From: Ceratopteris richardii
Lineage: Eukaryota; Streptophyta; Polypodiopsida; Polypodiales; Pteridaceae
Length of the DNA stretch: 64,000 nucleotides
NCBI GenBank assembly: GCA_020310875.1
Contig: CM035423.1
Span: forward strand, 124,021,164-124,085,163
Direction: 5' to 3'
Part shown: positions 1 through 11,210 of the stretch, piece after piece
How the letters are laid out: each line of letters starts with the position of its first letter
Position numbering within the stretch: the first letter of the stretch is position 1
Notes under the pieces: generated by a model
What the model saw: only the letters and a program-made list of their open reading frames with translations
The model's database searches: none
What the model was told of the DNA's origin: nothing
Translations under genes and position numbers: made by a program

Positions 1-384
1 AGCTTCTGCAGCTACAACCCATGCCACTTGGTATATAGCTGGATTTTTTGATGTTTGATCAGTGGTATAGTTTTCAAATGCAAAGGCTCTAGCAAATTGT
101 ACAGACAATTTGTATTTTGTAGGTACCTCCTGGTAGACTTTCTGATGTAACACCATCAGTGCATCATAGAACTCTTGCCTGACATATTTAACTTTCATCT
201 TTCCCTTGAGTCGAGTTACCTTGAAGACAGACAACCAATCTGCCTCACTAACCGATTTTTCTGATATAGTACCTGGATCTATACCAGCAATAGACAGGCC
301 GTAAATGGTGTGGAAATCCTCTTTTTTTTGGTAGAATACGCTGTGGTCTAACACTTTTGGATATGCAGGATATATCCACCTGCA
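1..384 (-). CDS. Unrecognised open frame running off the left edge
   Basis: A minus-strand frame stays open from the window edge to a TGA at 385-387. It has normal protein-like composition and includes the stretches FHTIYGLSIAGIDPGT and DALMVLHQKVYQEVPTKYK. Just upstream a different frame (about 388-460) also looks coding, ending with ATG-CAG. The two parts could be joined by an intron with its acceptor at that CAG, or split by a frameshift. I do not recognise the family and see no catalytic motif. It could be a host exon or a gene of an unclassified mobile element. Confidence 0.3.
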
Positions 385-480
385 TCAACAAGGCAAATTG
401 TTTCATAAATGCAGGCCCATTACTCCAGCCGTAGCACCAAAGATTAAGTGTATAGACCCTATATCTTTGTGGTTCATGGA

Positions 481-707
481 TGCAGAAAAGAAGGATCCTA
501 CAAAGGCCCACAGATAATGCAGAGATACATGCAACAACTTCTGTATGTATTAATGATTCAATATAGCAGCTACATACATAAGAATTGTTACATCATGCGA
601 CACATGAGTGAGCCGTGGCTATTAAGCCATTATTTTTGAGACATGGCATTTGGCCACATGGTTCATACATGGCACATCCACGTAATCGTAGTTAAGCCGC
701 TTCAACA
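481..707 (-). repeat. Possible copia 3' LTR remnant
   Basis: Directly downstream of the RNase H remnant the minus strand reads GGGGAG followed by TGTTGAAG, the usual order of a copia polypurine tract and LTR start. A matching CA end (TTTCTGCA) lies at 481, giving 227 bp. There is no second LTR to compare with, so the outer end is a guess. Confidence 0.35.
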
Positions 708-745
708 CTCCCCTGTAACTAGAGTATTGGAATGTGACACAAATG

Positions 746-1066
746 TTACTTGATTTCAATGATTCCAAGATGTTTCCTGCAAAGGATGAACTTATCTGCT
801 CCCATAGGCTTTGTAAGCATATCAACGCACATTAGATGAGCTGATACATATGAGAGATGAAATTTTTTCTGCTCTACAAGATCACGTATAAAATGAAACT
901 TTAAATCAACATGTTTTGTTTTCTCTATTGTCAGTAAGAGCTCTTGCATGACCGTTTGGATCCAGAGGCCTTCTTTTGTTGTGAGACCTAAGGCCACAAA
1001 TTCAGCTTCTGCTGATGACAATGCAAGTGCTGTCTGCTTCTTGGAGAACCAGGTGCTACTTGCCAT
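746..1066 (-). pseudogene. Ty1/copia RNase H remnant
   Basis: The product is the C-terminal part of copia polyprotein. It starts with the conserved WFSKKQTALALSSAEAEF block of RNase H and ends with a variant of the DxLTKP tail and a lysine/leucine-rich end. The middle of the domain, where the second acidic motif and the ARNPxxHxRxKHI block should lie, is shortened. The fragment has no RT, integrase or gag upstream, so it is a dead 3' end of an element on the minus strand, followed by a possible LTR. Confidence 0.75.
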
Positions 1067-1632
1067 TTAACTGGCTGTAAACTAGCCTATTAAATTACAC
1101 AGCATTAGACACACCAATTGATATCAGATTTCGAGCTTACTTGTTCCATTGCTTCCGATTCAATGATGGAATCTTAGCGGACAGCGCCTCTCCTCTACCA
1201 AAAATAGTGGCTCTTACATTAGAACCATAGAAATTACTCCTAGCCATGCGAGCACCTAAATGTTGCATGCATGGATGCTAGACCCCATACCTGCTCATAC
1301 CCGTTCCCAGAGATTGCGCTTCATCTTTTTCGTCTCATGAAACATCTTTGTTGATGGTAGCTTTCTCTCGCGATTGACGAAGTCGTGCGGACCTTCTATG
1401 CTCCACTGGTGCACACTCCATAGACTCGCCACCTTGTGGACTATGTGAGGAATAATGACATTTACTATCGATGTTCCAGCAATGATACCCAGTGGGCCGC
1501 CACATGAGTAGTGATCGTATGTCTAGCAAATTGAAATTTTATGAATTTATTTTTTTGCTATTTAAAACACTTTTGAAATAGCTAAAAAGTGACGGGCTTA
1601 AAAGCGATAAATAATCCTAAAAAGTGTTCACA
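1067..1632. other. Unassigned stretch with a short minus-strand ORF
   Basis: Between the copia and gypsy remnants is 566 bp with no recognisable domain. A minus-strand ORF of 64 codons (1,335-1,529) contains an arginine-rich piece, HRRSARLRQSREK. In the same frame, beyond two stops, more protein-like sequence follows down to a possible splice donor (GTAAGC) near 1,137. It may be part of a decayed gene, but nothing supports a name. Confidence 0.3.
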
Positions 1633-2420
1633 TTAACATGCTTCTACCCTAAAGGTATAACCCTTCAAATTGACCTTAGTTGTGACCCCTAAGTGCTGCA
1701 AGTACAAGGAGTTGGCTCCCCAATCTCGTACTATTTGGAGTTTTTGTTGGAAGGGTCTTCTTAGGATCATTTCATGGACGTTATTTTTTCCAAAGTCACA
1801 TATAGCAAAGGTGTGCTCAAACTCTACAACACAAGTGGTTAGAGTTATCCCTTCTATCAATCCTTGACATCTTTCAATATGGTTGTCAACCATTTGAAGG
1901 TTCATTCTAGTTGGTCTTAATGTGGGTTTGCCCCATTGCATCCACAAGGAGGTGGTCACAATCGCAACACCATCACCTGAATCTAAGATAGCTTTGGTTT
2001 TGTAACCTTGGTAGGTGATTGGAAGATAAGTGTTACCTTCTTCACCTACACTCATGTCTCCTATTTTGTCTAGAGGTATCTCTGGGAGTTTCTGCTTAGA
2101 GCTTGCTTTTGACACATTCAAACCAAGTTCTGGAACTTGTTTCACCACATGTGTCTATAGCTCAAGTTTTACTTTGAGCAGCTCTTCTAAGGTCAAATGA
2201 CACTGCACTGTAGTGTTCTTCAAGACTTCAATGTTTCTTGGAACCATTGAGTCTTCATTTCTTATTGGTATTATGGGAGATCTAATTTGAAGAGCTTCAA
2301 AATTCCCATGGGCCTATGAATTGTGGAAACTCTTGTAAAGAATTAGATTCAAAATTTAATCTTTTATCCTCTTGTTGCTCTGCTTGGTCTTCGTAAATAG
2401 ATGGAATGTTGTTGACAGTA
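1633..2420 (-). pseudogene. Ty3/gypsy aspartic protease fragment (family A)
   Basis: The 171-codon ORF at 1,633-2,148 is a retroviral-type aspartic protease. It has AILDSGDG at the active site, a hydrophobic flap region, and MILRRPFQQ where family members have the ILGRPF block. The same domain occurs on the plus strand at 63.5-63.9 kb, and the match continues upstream through stops to about 2,420. The active-site glycine context and the ILGRP block are altered and no RT follows, so this is a dead piece of gag-pro. Confidence 0.75.
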
Positions 2421-2572
2421 GCCAGGGAAGGTAGGGCATTACAAGACAAGGGAGCCAATGCAAAGAGTCAGATCAAAGGGATAGTCAAGTAGGACCAAGT
2501 AGATAGAGCAATCAATGAAGATCAGGCAACTAGGCCTATTCAATATTTTAAAACATAAATCTTTTTCAAAAG

Positions 2573-2994
2573 TGAGTTTTATCACTACAAAAACATTGTA
2601 AGTAGCATTTTTGGTAGACTAGACTCCAATTTTCTTCAAGAAAAGGAGTCCTCAAGATTAAGGAGTATTAAGAGTACCTATGTATCAAATTTCATAATTT
2701 TTAGACTATGTTTGAGCCCTTAAATAAGCGCTAGAACTTAATTTTTAACTAGGCCGGACTGCAGGTCTTGACAAGACCAAAACCTAGTAAAAAATTATAA
2801 AAAGAGCTAGAGTTTGTTCTTGCCTTGTGTGCACATGTGTGTGTATTTGTGTGCATGTTAGTGTGCTTCTCACTCACGCACTTGTGCCATCACTCGCTCT
2901 TGGTCGTCATAATAGTCCTCATGTCTCCACAGATTGACATTTATGAGGTGGATCTCCTCACGTTGGTACTTGCCATTGTGCTAGAGTGACACCA
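2573..2994 (+). repeat. 5' LTR of gypsy copy A1
   Basis: The segment begins TGAGTTTTATCAC and ends at ACACCA, six bases before the primer site. It is alignable with 41,759-42,000 (first half, including a TATAAAAAGAGCTAG promoter-like block at about 2,798) and with 58,470-58,640 (second half). The start is set by where the similarity to 41,759 begins, so it could be off by some bases. Confidence 0.55.
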
Positions 2995-2999
2995 AATTT

Positions 3000-3016
3000 T
3001 GTGCCATTGTCGGGGA
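3000..3016 (+). other. tRNA-Asp-like primer binding site (A1)
   Basis: TGTGCCATTGTCGGGGA matches the plant tRNA-Asp complement TGGCGCCGTTGCCGGGGA apart from one missing base and changes mostly at CpG positions. The related site at 58,646 shows other CpG changes. Confidence 0.6.
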
Positions 3017-3112
3017 GAGAGCTTCGAAGACAAGCATGTGACGGTAAGACATAGAGTTGTGATGTTGGAATCATAGGTATTTTCCTTAATTTTCACTATT
3101 TTCTTTTACTTT

Positions 3113-3150
3113 CATCATCATCATCATCACCATCACCATCATCATCCTCT
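3113..3150 (+). repeat. TCA/CCA trinucleotide microsatellite
   Basis: A run of TCA with some CCA units lies in the leader just after the primer site. The sister copy has a shorter version near 58,765. Confidence 0.7.
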
Positions 3151-3489
3151 CCATCTCTTACATCCACCTCCATCTCCGCTGAATTTTGAGTTTTCTGGTC
3201 ATAGCACCTTCCGCACTTCATTCCCCTCATTTCACTTGTGAGAGAGAGCAATTTTGTGTGCTTGGTTTTTGCATGTTTCTTGAGTGTTCTTGCAGGTACG
3301 AGCATCCATAGTAGTTGTAGCAACTCTAGTGGGTACAAAAAATGTCTGCACAAGTCCAGGCATTGACCTCTATCAATCATGATTGACAAAAATGTTGACT
3401 ATTTGGCAAAACTAAGTGCAAATTCATAGTCTAGAGGCCTTGCACATCACAAATGCACAAGAAGTTTACAAAAATTGCATTTTCTCTAT

Positions 3490-3790
3490 CCGTCACGATT
3501 GACACCATCGATTGTGATTGATAGTGTGCATCGTGATGGATTGCCTGTCCATCACGATTGACAGACCCCAACGGACACCTCTGACCATCATGATAGACGG
3601 TATCTATCATGGTGGACACATCTATCCATCGCAATTGATTGAAAAATCACGATTGACATGTGCACTAGACCAAACACGTATCCATCGTAAGGCATAGACC
3701 CTCGAGTGACACATAGCTACAAAAAAAATTGAAAAGTTTAGTCCATCATGATTGACAACCCACGATGGACTGCATGTCCATCCTAGATTA
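3490..3790 (+). repeat. Degenerate repeats of a CATCACGATTGACA-type motif
   Basis: At least seven variants of a ~14-base motif occur irregularly here (for example near 3,494, 3,551, 3,588, 3,611, 3,631, 3,647 and 3,746), some in reverse orientation. They lie between the primer site and gag. The 58-kb copy has a different array with the same CACGATT core in the equivalent position. Confidence 0.45.
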
Positions 3791-4244
3791 GGCTAAGAAT
3801 GGATAGAGGTATTCTTTAATTAGGGTTATGATAGGCATGATACAAGTTCAAGAACCCTAATTACTCAAGTGCAAGCATAAATAGGCTAGTTTTGTGAAAA
3901 ACTTTAAAGTGAAAGAACATAAATTGAGTGATTAAACTTCAAGGGCATTAAAAATCAAGTATTCCTTGCGAGGAGAACTTATTGGACAAGAAGTGACAAC
4001 CTAAGGAAAATAAAAAGAACAAGTGACTATTACAAAAGGACTCTACAACGAGGTTGTATAGGGAAAAATTGGAATAACCACCAAGGCTTATGAACCTTAG
4101 GTCAAGAAGATATCTAGGAAGAGATAGGCAAAGCCTCAAATCTTTTGAAGCTAGTGTCAATCATACTGATAGGTCATGGGCCCAGTAGTTAAGTGGTTAC
4201 CCCTATGTTCTAAGTTCAGAAACGAGTGACTCTCAGATGTCGTA

Positions 4245-6749
4245 TAGCATGGAGAGACTCGTAGGTAGCTGAGGAGTAGCATACCTAGAAAAACCAAAAG
4301 GACCTTACAAGACTCAACTGGAATACATCAAGAGCAATCGATTATGTGCTTGCATCTGTGAGGACGGTCTAAGAAGATCTGATGTCCAAATTAAAAACCC
4401 AGATCAACCCATTGGACTAGAACATCTAGTAGTCAAATTGGAAGATGGTTCATACATAGATAAAGAAGGAACCATGTATGTGGTCACCAACCAATCAGAT
4501 AGGGTAGACAAATTCGGCAATATAATCTTCGAGACATAGAGCAAGGGAACTTAAGAAGAGAGCCAAGAACCCCTCAAGGCAAATCGGTCTTGACTAGAGT
4601 GGTCACTCTAGGGTGGGTTCCCTAAGACAATAAGAGCATATATTTACTCTTAAATCGAGAGACAGAGGAGGCTTTCTAGAGGTACCAACATAATGAATGG
4701 GAATGTTTACAATATATGAATTGAGAGATCCTGATACCCTAGGCAAAGTGACCTACTTAGATAATACCTCGGAGAGGGTCTTTGTGGTCTCGGAGCATGC
4801 TAGGCATGCCTACACTTGGAGGGGTGAATGTGTTTTTCCCCAACCCAGGTCCAATGTCTCTTATGGTCAACAAGGAGCTGGAACATCCAAAGCTCATGGA
4901 ACTCAAATGAACAAGAGTAGAGATAGACCCAAGGTAAGCTTTTCTAACCCAATCAAAAGAGAAAGAACGAGAACAGAGATGGATAGAATGGAAAACAAGA
5001 GACCTAGAGACCCAAGGAAGCCCTAAAGAACACACTTGGTTCTTGAGGCCTACACAACTGGTCAAGTCCATGAAGAAATATTTCGATGTTATAGGAGACC
5101 CCTATGATCATGTGGTAGAATTTAGGCAAGTCTTGAGAGTTGAGTAGTTGATGACCTATTCATGAAATATAATGCTTTTGGTCTAACACTCAAGAACACT
5201 ACCCTTACATGGTTTCAACCACTATATGAGAGGGAATTCAAGAACATAGACCAATTACTAGAAGCCTTCATCATGGAGTTTTCTAAGAGTGGTATAAGGC
5301 ACAACACTTCCTCATTGATCCATAGCTTTAAACAAACACCTCAAGAGACAACGAGACTTGCAAGAAGAAGATTTAGGCAATACCTAGAGAGATGCCCTCT
5401 GTCAGAGTTACCCACACCAGCCAAACAAGTGGCCTTATTTCTAGATGGATTGCTAAGTACCAAACTGAGATCTTATGTATACTTAAAAGATCCTAGATCC
5501 ATAGAAGAGTGTGTACAAATGTGTATAGACATTGAGGACAATCTAGGGGAGGAATAAGAGCTTTCAAAAATCTATAAAGATTCAGATAGCTCTACTAGCC
5601 TCACTTCCAAACAATCCACATCTATTGAGGAACTTGCCGAGAAGGTAGCTTAGAAATTAGGAGTCTCTAGAAAACAAATACCAAGATGTGCCCCAGTAAA
5701 ATGATGCTATACATGTGGAGGTGACCCATTGACTAATGTGTGCCCAATCATGGCTCAACCCCAAGTGAACCCTAATAGCCAATACTACACCATAGAAAGA
5801 AGGTACACTAATCACACTGCATAGGACTACTCTTATAACAAGCAAGCTGGTAGAAAACATTATCCACAGCCATATCCACTACAAAGGCCTCAACCATTGT
5901 TAGTCCAATAAACTCCTCCTCCAACCAATGTGATCCTAGTGAAGTATGCAACCACTCAAGAAAATTTGAATAGAGCCTTAGTGTCGGCATCACCATTGAT
6001 ATCTGAGAGTGACCCAAACAATTAGATTTTTGATTCAACTCACATAGATAGTCCATAGGCCTACTATTTGGAGCCACTAGAGCATACTGAGATCTACCCT
6101 TATGACAATCCTAGTGAATCTAGTTGGGAGCCAGAATATGTGAATGTCATGTACACCAACCCTAACTCTAGGCCTCAACTAGATAGATAAAATCCCTGGC
6201 ACCTACAAGATAGTGCTACAAATGCCAAGGTTATCACTTCATTCGTAATTGCCCTGTACCTACACCCATGCAACCCCAATCAGTAACAATTCAAGGTATT
6301 ATCAAGATTATGGGAAAGAGCACCTCGTATGAGACTACCCTAAGAACCCAAATAATGGGCCAAAGATAACTCCTATCAATGTGATTGGTTTAGTAGTAAG
6401 TGTGACTTCCACTGCCCCAGTGCAAGTAGTCACAAGAGCTCAGGCATTATAGAAAAATCAAGGCTTAGGACACGAAAAAATTTATGAGGTTAGTGAGACT
6501 GAGAGTCTAACTAAGAAAAGAATAAGAGCTTGGAAACATAGTCACGGACGAATGAAGAGACAATGGTTAAAGAAGATGAGCAAGCTTGAGGAAAGCTTAA
6601 GAGAAACAAAGGCCAAGATAGTAAAACTCACATCTCAAATACACTCTCACACATCAACACCACCACCATCCCCATCACCTTCTAATCCACCACCTTCTTA
6701 TCCACCTTATATAACTCCACCACCACCTAGAGTAGTCACTCGAGTTTAG
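4245..6749 (+). pseudogene. Family A gag (capsid-nucleocapsid), decayed
   Basis: The best-kept part is 5,162-5,557, a capsid-type gag domain with WFQPL, the FKQTPQETTRL block and TPAKQVALFLDGL. Upstream (4,245-5,026) is the gag N-terminal part with EDGSYIDKEGTMYV. Downstream (5,660-6,350) a CYTCGGD zinc knuckle and Tyr/Gln-rich linker follow, then a coiled-coil segment and a proline-rich tail (6,552-6,749). Stops and frame changes break it into at least five pieces. The inverted copy at 60.0-61.6 kb confirms the domain order. Confidence 0.75.
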
Positions 6750-8270
6750 AAGCATCCAAGAACTTTGTGAACATACCTGCAACATGTTCTTTGGTTCTGA
6801 TGAACTTTACCACCACATCTTTGCTCAATACCTTCTCCCTTACATAATGGTAGTGGACCTCTATGTGCTTGCTCCTTGCATGAAACATAGGATTGCTTGC
6901 CAAGTAAATACTTGACATGTTATCAACGTATATAGGGATGATTCCAACTTGCACTTCAAGATCAGTCAAAAGCTTTTTAATCCACATTGCTTCACATGTG
7001 GCAAATGCTAATCCTCTACATTCAGCCTCCATGGATGAAAGTGCAACAGTAGGCTGTTTCTTTGAGCTCCATGTGATAGGTTTGCTTCCTATCATGAACA
7101 CATAACCTAAGGTTGATCTCCTATCTTCCTTTGAACCTGCCCAATCAGCATCGCCAAAGCCTTGACCTGTAATTCTTCATCAAACTTGTAAGAAAAAGCA
7201 TGATTAAATGTATGCTTTATGTATCTCAACACTCTCTTGGCTGAATTTAAATGTTCACTTGTCGAGGCTTGCATAAACTGAGAAAGTACACCAACAACAT
7301 AAGATAAATCAAGTCTTGTAATGTTTGCATAGATTAATGATCCTACAATGCTTTTGTATGTCATTACATCTTCCAATAGTTCTCCATCATGTGAGCAAAT
7401 CTTTGTATTTGTGTCCATGGGTTGAGTGAGTGCTTTGCATTCACTCATTCCAAATCTGAAAAGAACATCCAACAAGTACTTCCTTTGCATCAAGTAGATG
7501 CCACTTTTTCCATAAAGAACTTCATTTCCTAAAAAATATTTCATCTCTCCAAGATCTAAAATTTTAAACTCCTTACCAAGCTCCCTTTTGATATCTTTAA
7601 TCCCTATAACATCATTTCCTGTTATGATGAGGTCATCGACCTATATGCAAATATATACCTCTCTATTTTCTTCCTTCTTCATGTACAATGAAGGATCTGC
7701 ACTACTTGAGTTGTATCCACACTTAGTTAGATATTCTACCAATCTCTGATTCCATGATCTTGGTGCTTGCTTCAAGACATAAAGTGCCTTTTTAAACCTA
7801 CAAACAGAGTCTCAATGGTTTTCATCTTCAAATCCAACCGGTTGACACATGTACACCTCTTCTTGTAGTTCTCCATTGAGAAAATCATTTTTGATGTCGA
7901 GTTGAGATAATGGCCATCTCCTTGAAGCACCAATTGCTATTAATGTTTTGATTGTTCCCATCTTTGCAATAGGGCTAAAAACTTCATCATAATCTATGCC
8001 TTGTGTTTGTTTAAATCCTTTGGCAACTAATCTAGCTTTATATCTAGCTAGTGAACCATCATCATTCCTCTTTACTTTAAACATCCATTTGTTTGGAACA
8101 ATCTTCATACCTTCTGTCTTTGGCACTAGCTCCCATGTGTGATTATCTTTGAGAGCTTTGATCTCCTCTTTCATAGCTTGCTTCCATTCCTTTTGTGTGC
8201 AAGCTTCTTCATATGTCTCAGGCTCTTTGTCTTTGATAACCTGCATCATATATCCAAAATGTTTTGCCAT
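6740..8270 (-). pseudogene. copia-3 reverse transcriptase and RNase H
   Basis: The RT starts at 8,270 with a YEEAC...MKEEIKAL lead-in, then NKWMFKVKRNDDGSLARYKARLV-type sequence and LDIKNDFLNGELQEEVY. In the 7,544-7,812 gap the frame continues with stops. The active-site VDD at about 7,635 is immediately preceded by a stop where the tyrosine should be. The piece at 7,107-7,544 carries the RT thumb/connection (MKYFLGNEV, YIKHTFNH). RNase H (6,736-7,101) has SSMEAECRGLAFATCEA and FHARSKHIEVHYHYVREK, and the last residues run into gypsy DNA. Confidence 0.8.
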
Positions 8271-8640
8271 GAAACTATCATAACTCAGCCTTTGAGTTGG
8301 ATACCTTGTCCTTGATTATCTTCTTTCATTGCCTTTAGAAAGTTTCTTCTTTAACCTATTCAGCTTTACCTTCGAGTGATTACCTCTTCATATTCCTCTT
8401 CACTTGCATCTATATCACTGTTTGGAGTAGCACTTGCTTCTTCGGCTCTACTATGAGCTGAACTTGGAGATAAAGAATGACTCCCCTGTCATGTTGAACA
8501 TTCTTCATTTGAAGTAGATGCCTCTGGACCTGAAACCTTTGTGCTTGATTGTTGGACTTCTCTTTGATTTGTTCTTGCTTAAGAATCTTTTCCTTTCCTT
8601 TATCTTCATACCATGGTCCTAGTTCATCAAAGACCACATC
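8271..8640 (-). pseudogene. copia-3 integrase-RT linker
   Basis: This is the poorly conserved, charged linker between the integrase C-terminal region and RT in copia polyproteins. Here it is broken by stops. An ORF at 8,410-8,637 (Lys/Gln/Glu-rich) is part of it, out of phase with both neighbours. Confidence 0.45.
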
Positions 8641-9526
8641 TCATGAAACTCTTACTTCCTTTGTTCTAGGGTTGTAACACTTGTATCCTTTTTTCTCCGT
8701 CAAGTAGCCGATGAAAATGCATTCTTCTGACCTTGGTTCCATCTTTGTTCTAACTTCTTGTGGAATGTGAACAAAGCAAACACATCCAAACACTTTGAGG
8801 TGTGTACGATCAGGTTTCCTACCGGAATATACCTCCTCTAGAGTCACATAATTTATTCTTGATGTTGTGCACCTATTCATCAAGTAAATGGCAGTTGTGG
8901 TAGCTTCAACCCAATAGTACAATGGTACCTTTATCTCGTTGAGCATGCATCTTGCAATTTCAGCAATTCGCCTATTTTTCCTCTGAGCTACTCCATTTTG
9001 TTGTGGTGTATACCTACAAGCAAATTTTCGTTTTGATCCCATTCTCTTGTAGAAAATCTGAAAATTCTTTGGAGAAGTATTCTCCTCCACCATCAGACCT
9101 TAAGGTTTTGATAGACCTTCTTGTTTCTTTTTCAACTTCAACTTTGAATCTTTTGAATATAGAAAACACCTCTGATTTTTGCTTCATACAAAACAACCAT
9201 ACCTTTCTTGAGTGATCACCAATCAAGGTGAAAAACAATCTATTACCAGCCATTGATGCCTCTTGGGTTGGTCCCCATACATCTGTATGCATCAAGTCCA
9301 AGGCATTTGGGGCCACATAATTGCTCCTCTTGAATGGCTGCCTTGTTTGCTTTCTTAGTTGACAAGCTTCACATAACTCATGTAATCCAATGCTATTAAA
9401 TTTTGAAAGACCTCTTAACACTTCATGTTTTCTCATGTCCTTCAACTTTGGAATGTTGATGTGTCCTATTCTTTTATGCCATAAGTCTAGCTCTGAAACC
9501 TTCTTGTTACCACATTGAATGTACAT
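8641..9526 (-). pseudogene. copia-3 integrase
   Basis: The N-terminal zinc-binding segment (LWHKRIGHINIPKL, then CEACQLRKQTR) is followed by a catalytic core with HTDVWGP, TLRSDGGGEYF and YTPQQNGVAQRKN, so all three acidic positions of the DDE core are visible. A frameshift near 9,020-9,090 splits the core between two frames. The C-terminal part includes VHIPQEVRTKMEPRSEECIF, the usual copia integrase tail that describes the 'sticking' of the target complex. Confidence 0.8.
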
Positions 9527-9582
9527 GACCTTTCCATGTCGATGTTGGATGCCAAAGTGAACATCCTTCCTTCTCTTCTACC

Positions 9583-9930
9583 TCAAGCAATGACCTTGAG
9601 GCCTTCCTTTGGATTCTTCATGAAGCACCCATTCTCATTGAATATGACATGATAACCCTTCTCTACCATTTGTCCTACTAAAATCAAGTTCTTAAAAATT
9701 GTAGGAACATGAAGAACATTAGATAGTACCTTTACGGTGCTTCTATCTCCAAGCCTTATATCTCCAATATGTTCAATCATGTGTTGAGTATCATCACCTG
9801 TTTCAACACATCCTTTTCCACTTGGTACCTGTAGATTAGTGAAAAAACTTCCTTGGCATGACATATGGTTACTACAACCTGAATCAATGTACCACTGTGT
9901 TTCATCTTCACAAGAGCCTTCTTTACTCAT
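9583..9930 (-). pseudogene. copia-3 protease
   Basis: The ORF has WYIDSGCSNHMS, the copia aspartic protease active site with DSG, followed by VLHVPTIFKNLILVGQ, the conserved second half of the domain. It overlaps the end of gag by a few bases in another frame, and a stop separates it from integrase. In intact copia elements these are one polyprotein, so the frame breaks are decay. Confidence 0.75.
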
Positions 9931-10903
9931 GTCTCATTGCAAGTAGTGTGTCCTTGCTTCGTTCACTTGAGGTGCTTGCATAGTTGCTTTGGCTCCTTTG
10001 ATTGCCTCCATTTGTTCTTCCATTCTTTAGCCAAAAACCACTAGCATAACATCCTACTTTACCACAATGATAACATGTTATACCTTTATAAGAATTGTAG
10101 GAGCCTCGGCCTCTTCCTCTATTTCTACCTCGATCTCTTCCTTGTGTGTTGGCATTTGATGCATCCTTTTTGTCTTCCGAATTGTTTTGATTGTAGTTGG
10201 AGTTTTTGTAACCTCTTCCTTTTCCTCTTGAGCCTCCTCTTGAGTTCCTTCCTTTACCTTGACCTGCATATAACATTTGTTTGTGGCTATCCTTTCCTTT
10301 GGGGCCACCAAAGTTAAGCTCTTCTATGACAAGATGAGGGATTAGTTGTTCAAAACGTGGATATGCATCTTTCAAGTTAATGGAAGTTACAAAAGGCTTC
10401 CATCTTTCATCTTCTCTCAATCCATTGAGAGCATAACACACAAGATCTTTGTCTTCAACCGTTGTGCCAATAGAAGCTAAAGCATCACTTAGCTCCTTAA
10501 TCTTCAAAGTATATTAAGCTATGGATTGACTCGAACTTTTCTTGATTGTGTTCAACTCATTCTTGAGTTGAAGTTTTCTAGCTTAGGTATTTCTTGAATA
10601 CATCCTTTCAAGAGCTTCCCAAGCATCCTTAGCTTTCTTTAGATGTTGGATATGACCTACCATGGCATTAGTAATGACTTGTCAAATGAGGAACATGAAT
10701 CTCCTATTCCTCTCTTCCCATTCTTTTGCTTGCCTCCTTTGGACTTCAGTGGCCATAGCTTGATTGATTTGAGGTTGCGCATCATCGCCGCTCACAATAC
10801 CCCACAACCCTTTGCCCATTATGTAGTTGGTCATTGTAAAATTCCACACCGGATAGTTATCCTTATCCAATTTCTCTACTTGTTGACCCAAGTCAGTCAT
10901 TGA
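9923..10903 (-). pseudogene. copia-3 gag
   Basis: The N-terminal part (10,682-10,900) begins with an ATG and carries LDKDNYPVWNFTMTNYIMGKGLW, the gag_pre/UBN2-type start. After a stop region the capsid part (9,923-10,507) has LKDAYPRFEQLIPHLVIEE. It is followed by a long Gly/Arg/Asn-rich stretch and one CCHC zinc knuckle (CYHCGKVGCYASGF) in which the histidine and last cysteine are replaced. The Gly/Arg-rich stretch is low complexity and gives open frames in other phases that are not genes. Confidence 0.75.
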
Positions 10904-11046
10904 ATACTATCAAAAACTTTGAGAGTTACCTCAAATAGATATATTGTCCTTTGCTCTTGCATTTGTGAAGCTCATCCTTGTTTTGTAGCTCCTCTTTTGC
11001 TTTGCTTTAACTCCAACTCTATTGCTGAAGCTTCAACACCAAGTTT

Positions 11047-11058
11047 GCTCTGATACCA
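11047..11058 (-). other. tRNA-iMet primer binding site (copia-3)
   Basis: On the minus strand the site reads TGGTATCAGAGC, the standard plant copia primer site, two bases after the LTR end CCACA. Confidence 0.85.
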
Positions 11059-11210
11059 ACTGTGGAGAATGAGTTCTCCTATGCGCAACGAAAATGTGTA
11101 GTGAACCCTTGTATGTCCAACACTTGAACAAATAGCTGCACCTTAGATAGCTTTTTGCTCTCAATACAAAAGTCAAATGGACTTATGCCTTTAGTCAGTC
11201 AAATAAGGCA

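Larger units (their letters stand above)
2573..6749 (+). mobile_element. Truncated Ty3/gypsy element, family A, copy A1
   Basis: The order is a 5' LTR (2,573-2,994), a primer site like tRNA-Asp, a leader with degenerate repeats, and a gag region with zinc knuckle. The element stops at about 6,749, in the proline-rich stretch that precedes protease in its relatives, where it meets the end of a minus-strand copia element. Protease, RT, RNase H, integrase and 3' LTR are missing. The primer-site type points to the Athila/Tat side of plant gypsy elements, as an inference. Confidence 0.65.

Noticed and set aside
385-470. TTTGGTGCTACGG near the left-edge LTR as a primer binding site
   Set aside because: It lies outside a 3' LTR, where no primer site belongs, and matches the tRNA-iMet site poorly.
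10075-10317. Cys/Leu-rich plus-strand and Lys/Glu-rich minus-strand frames in copia-3 gag
   Set aside because: They are shadows of the Gly/Arg-rich low-complexity part of gag.
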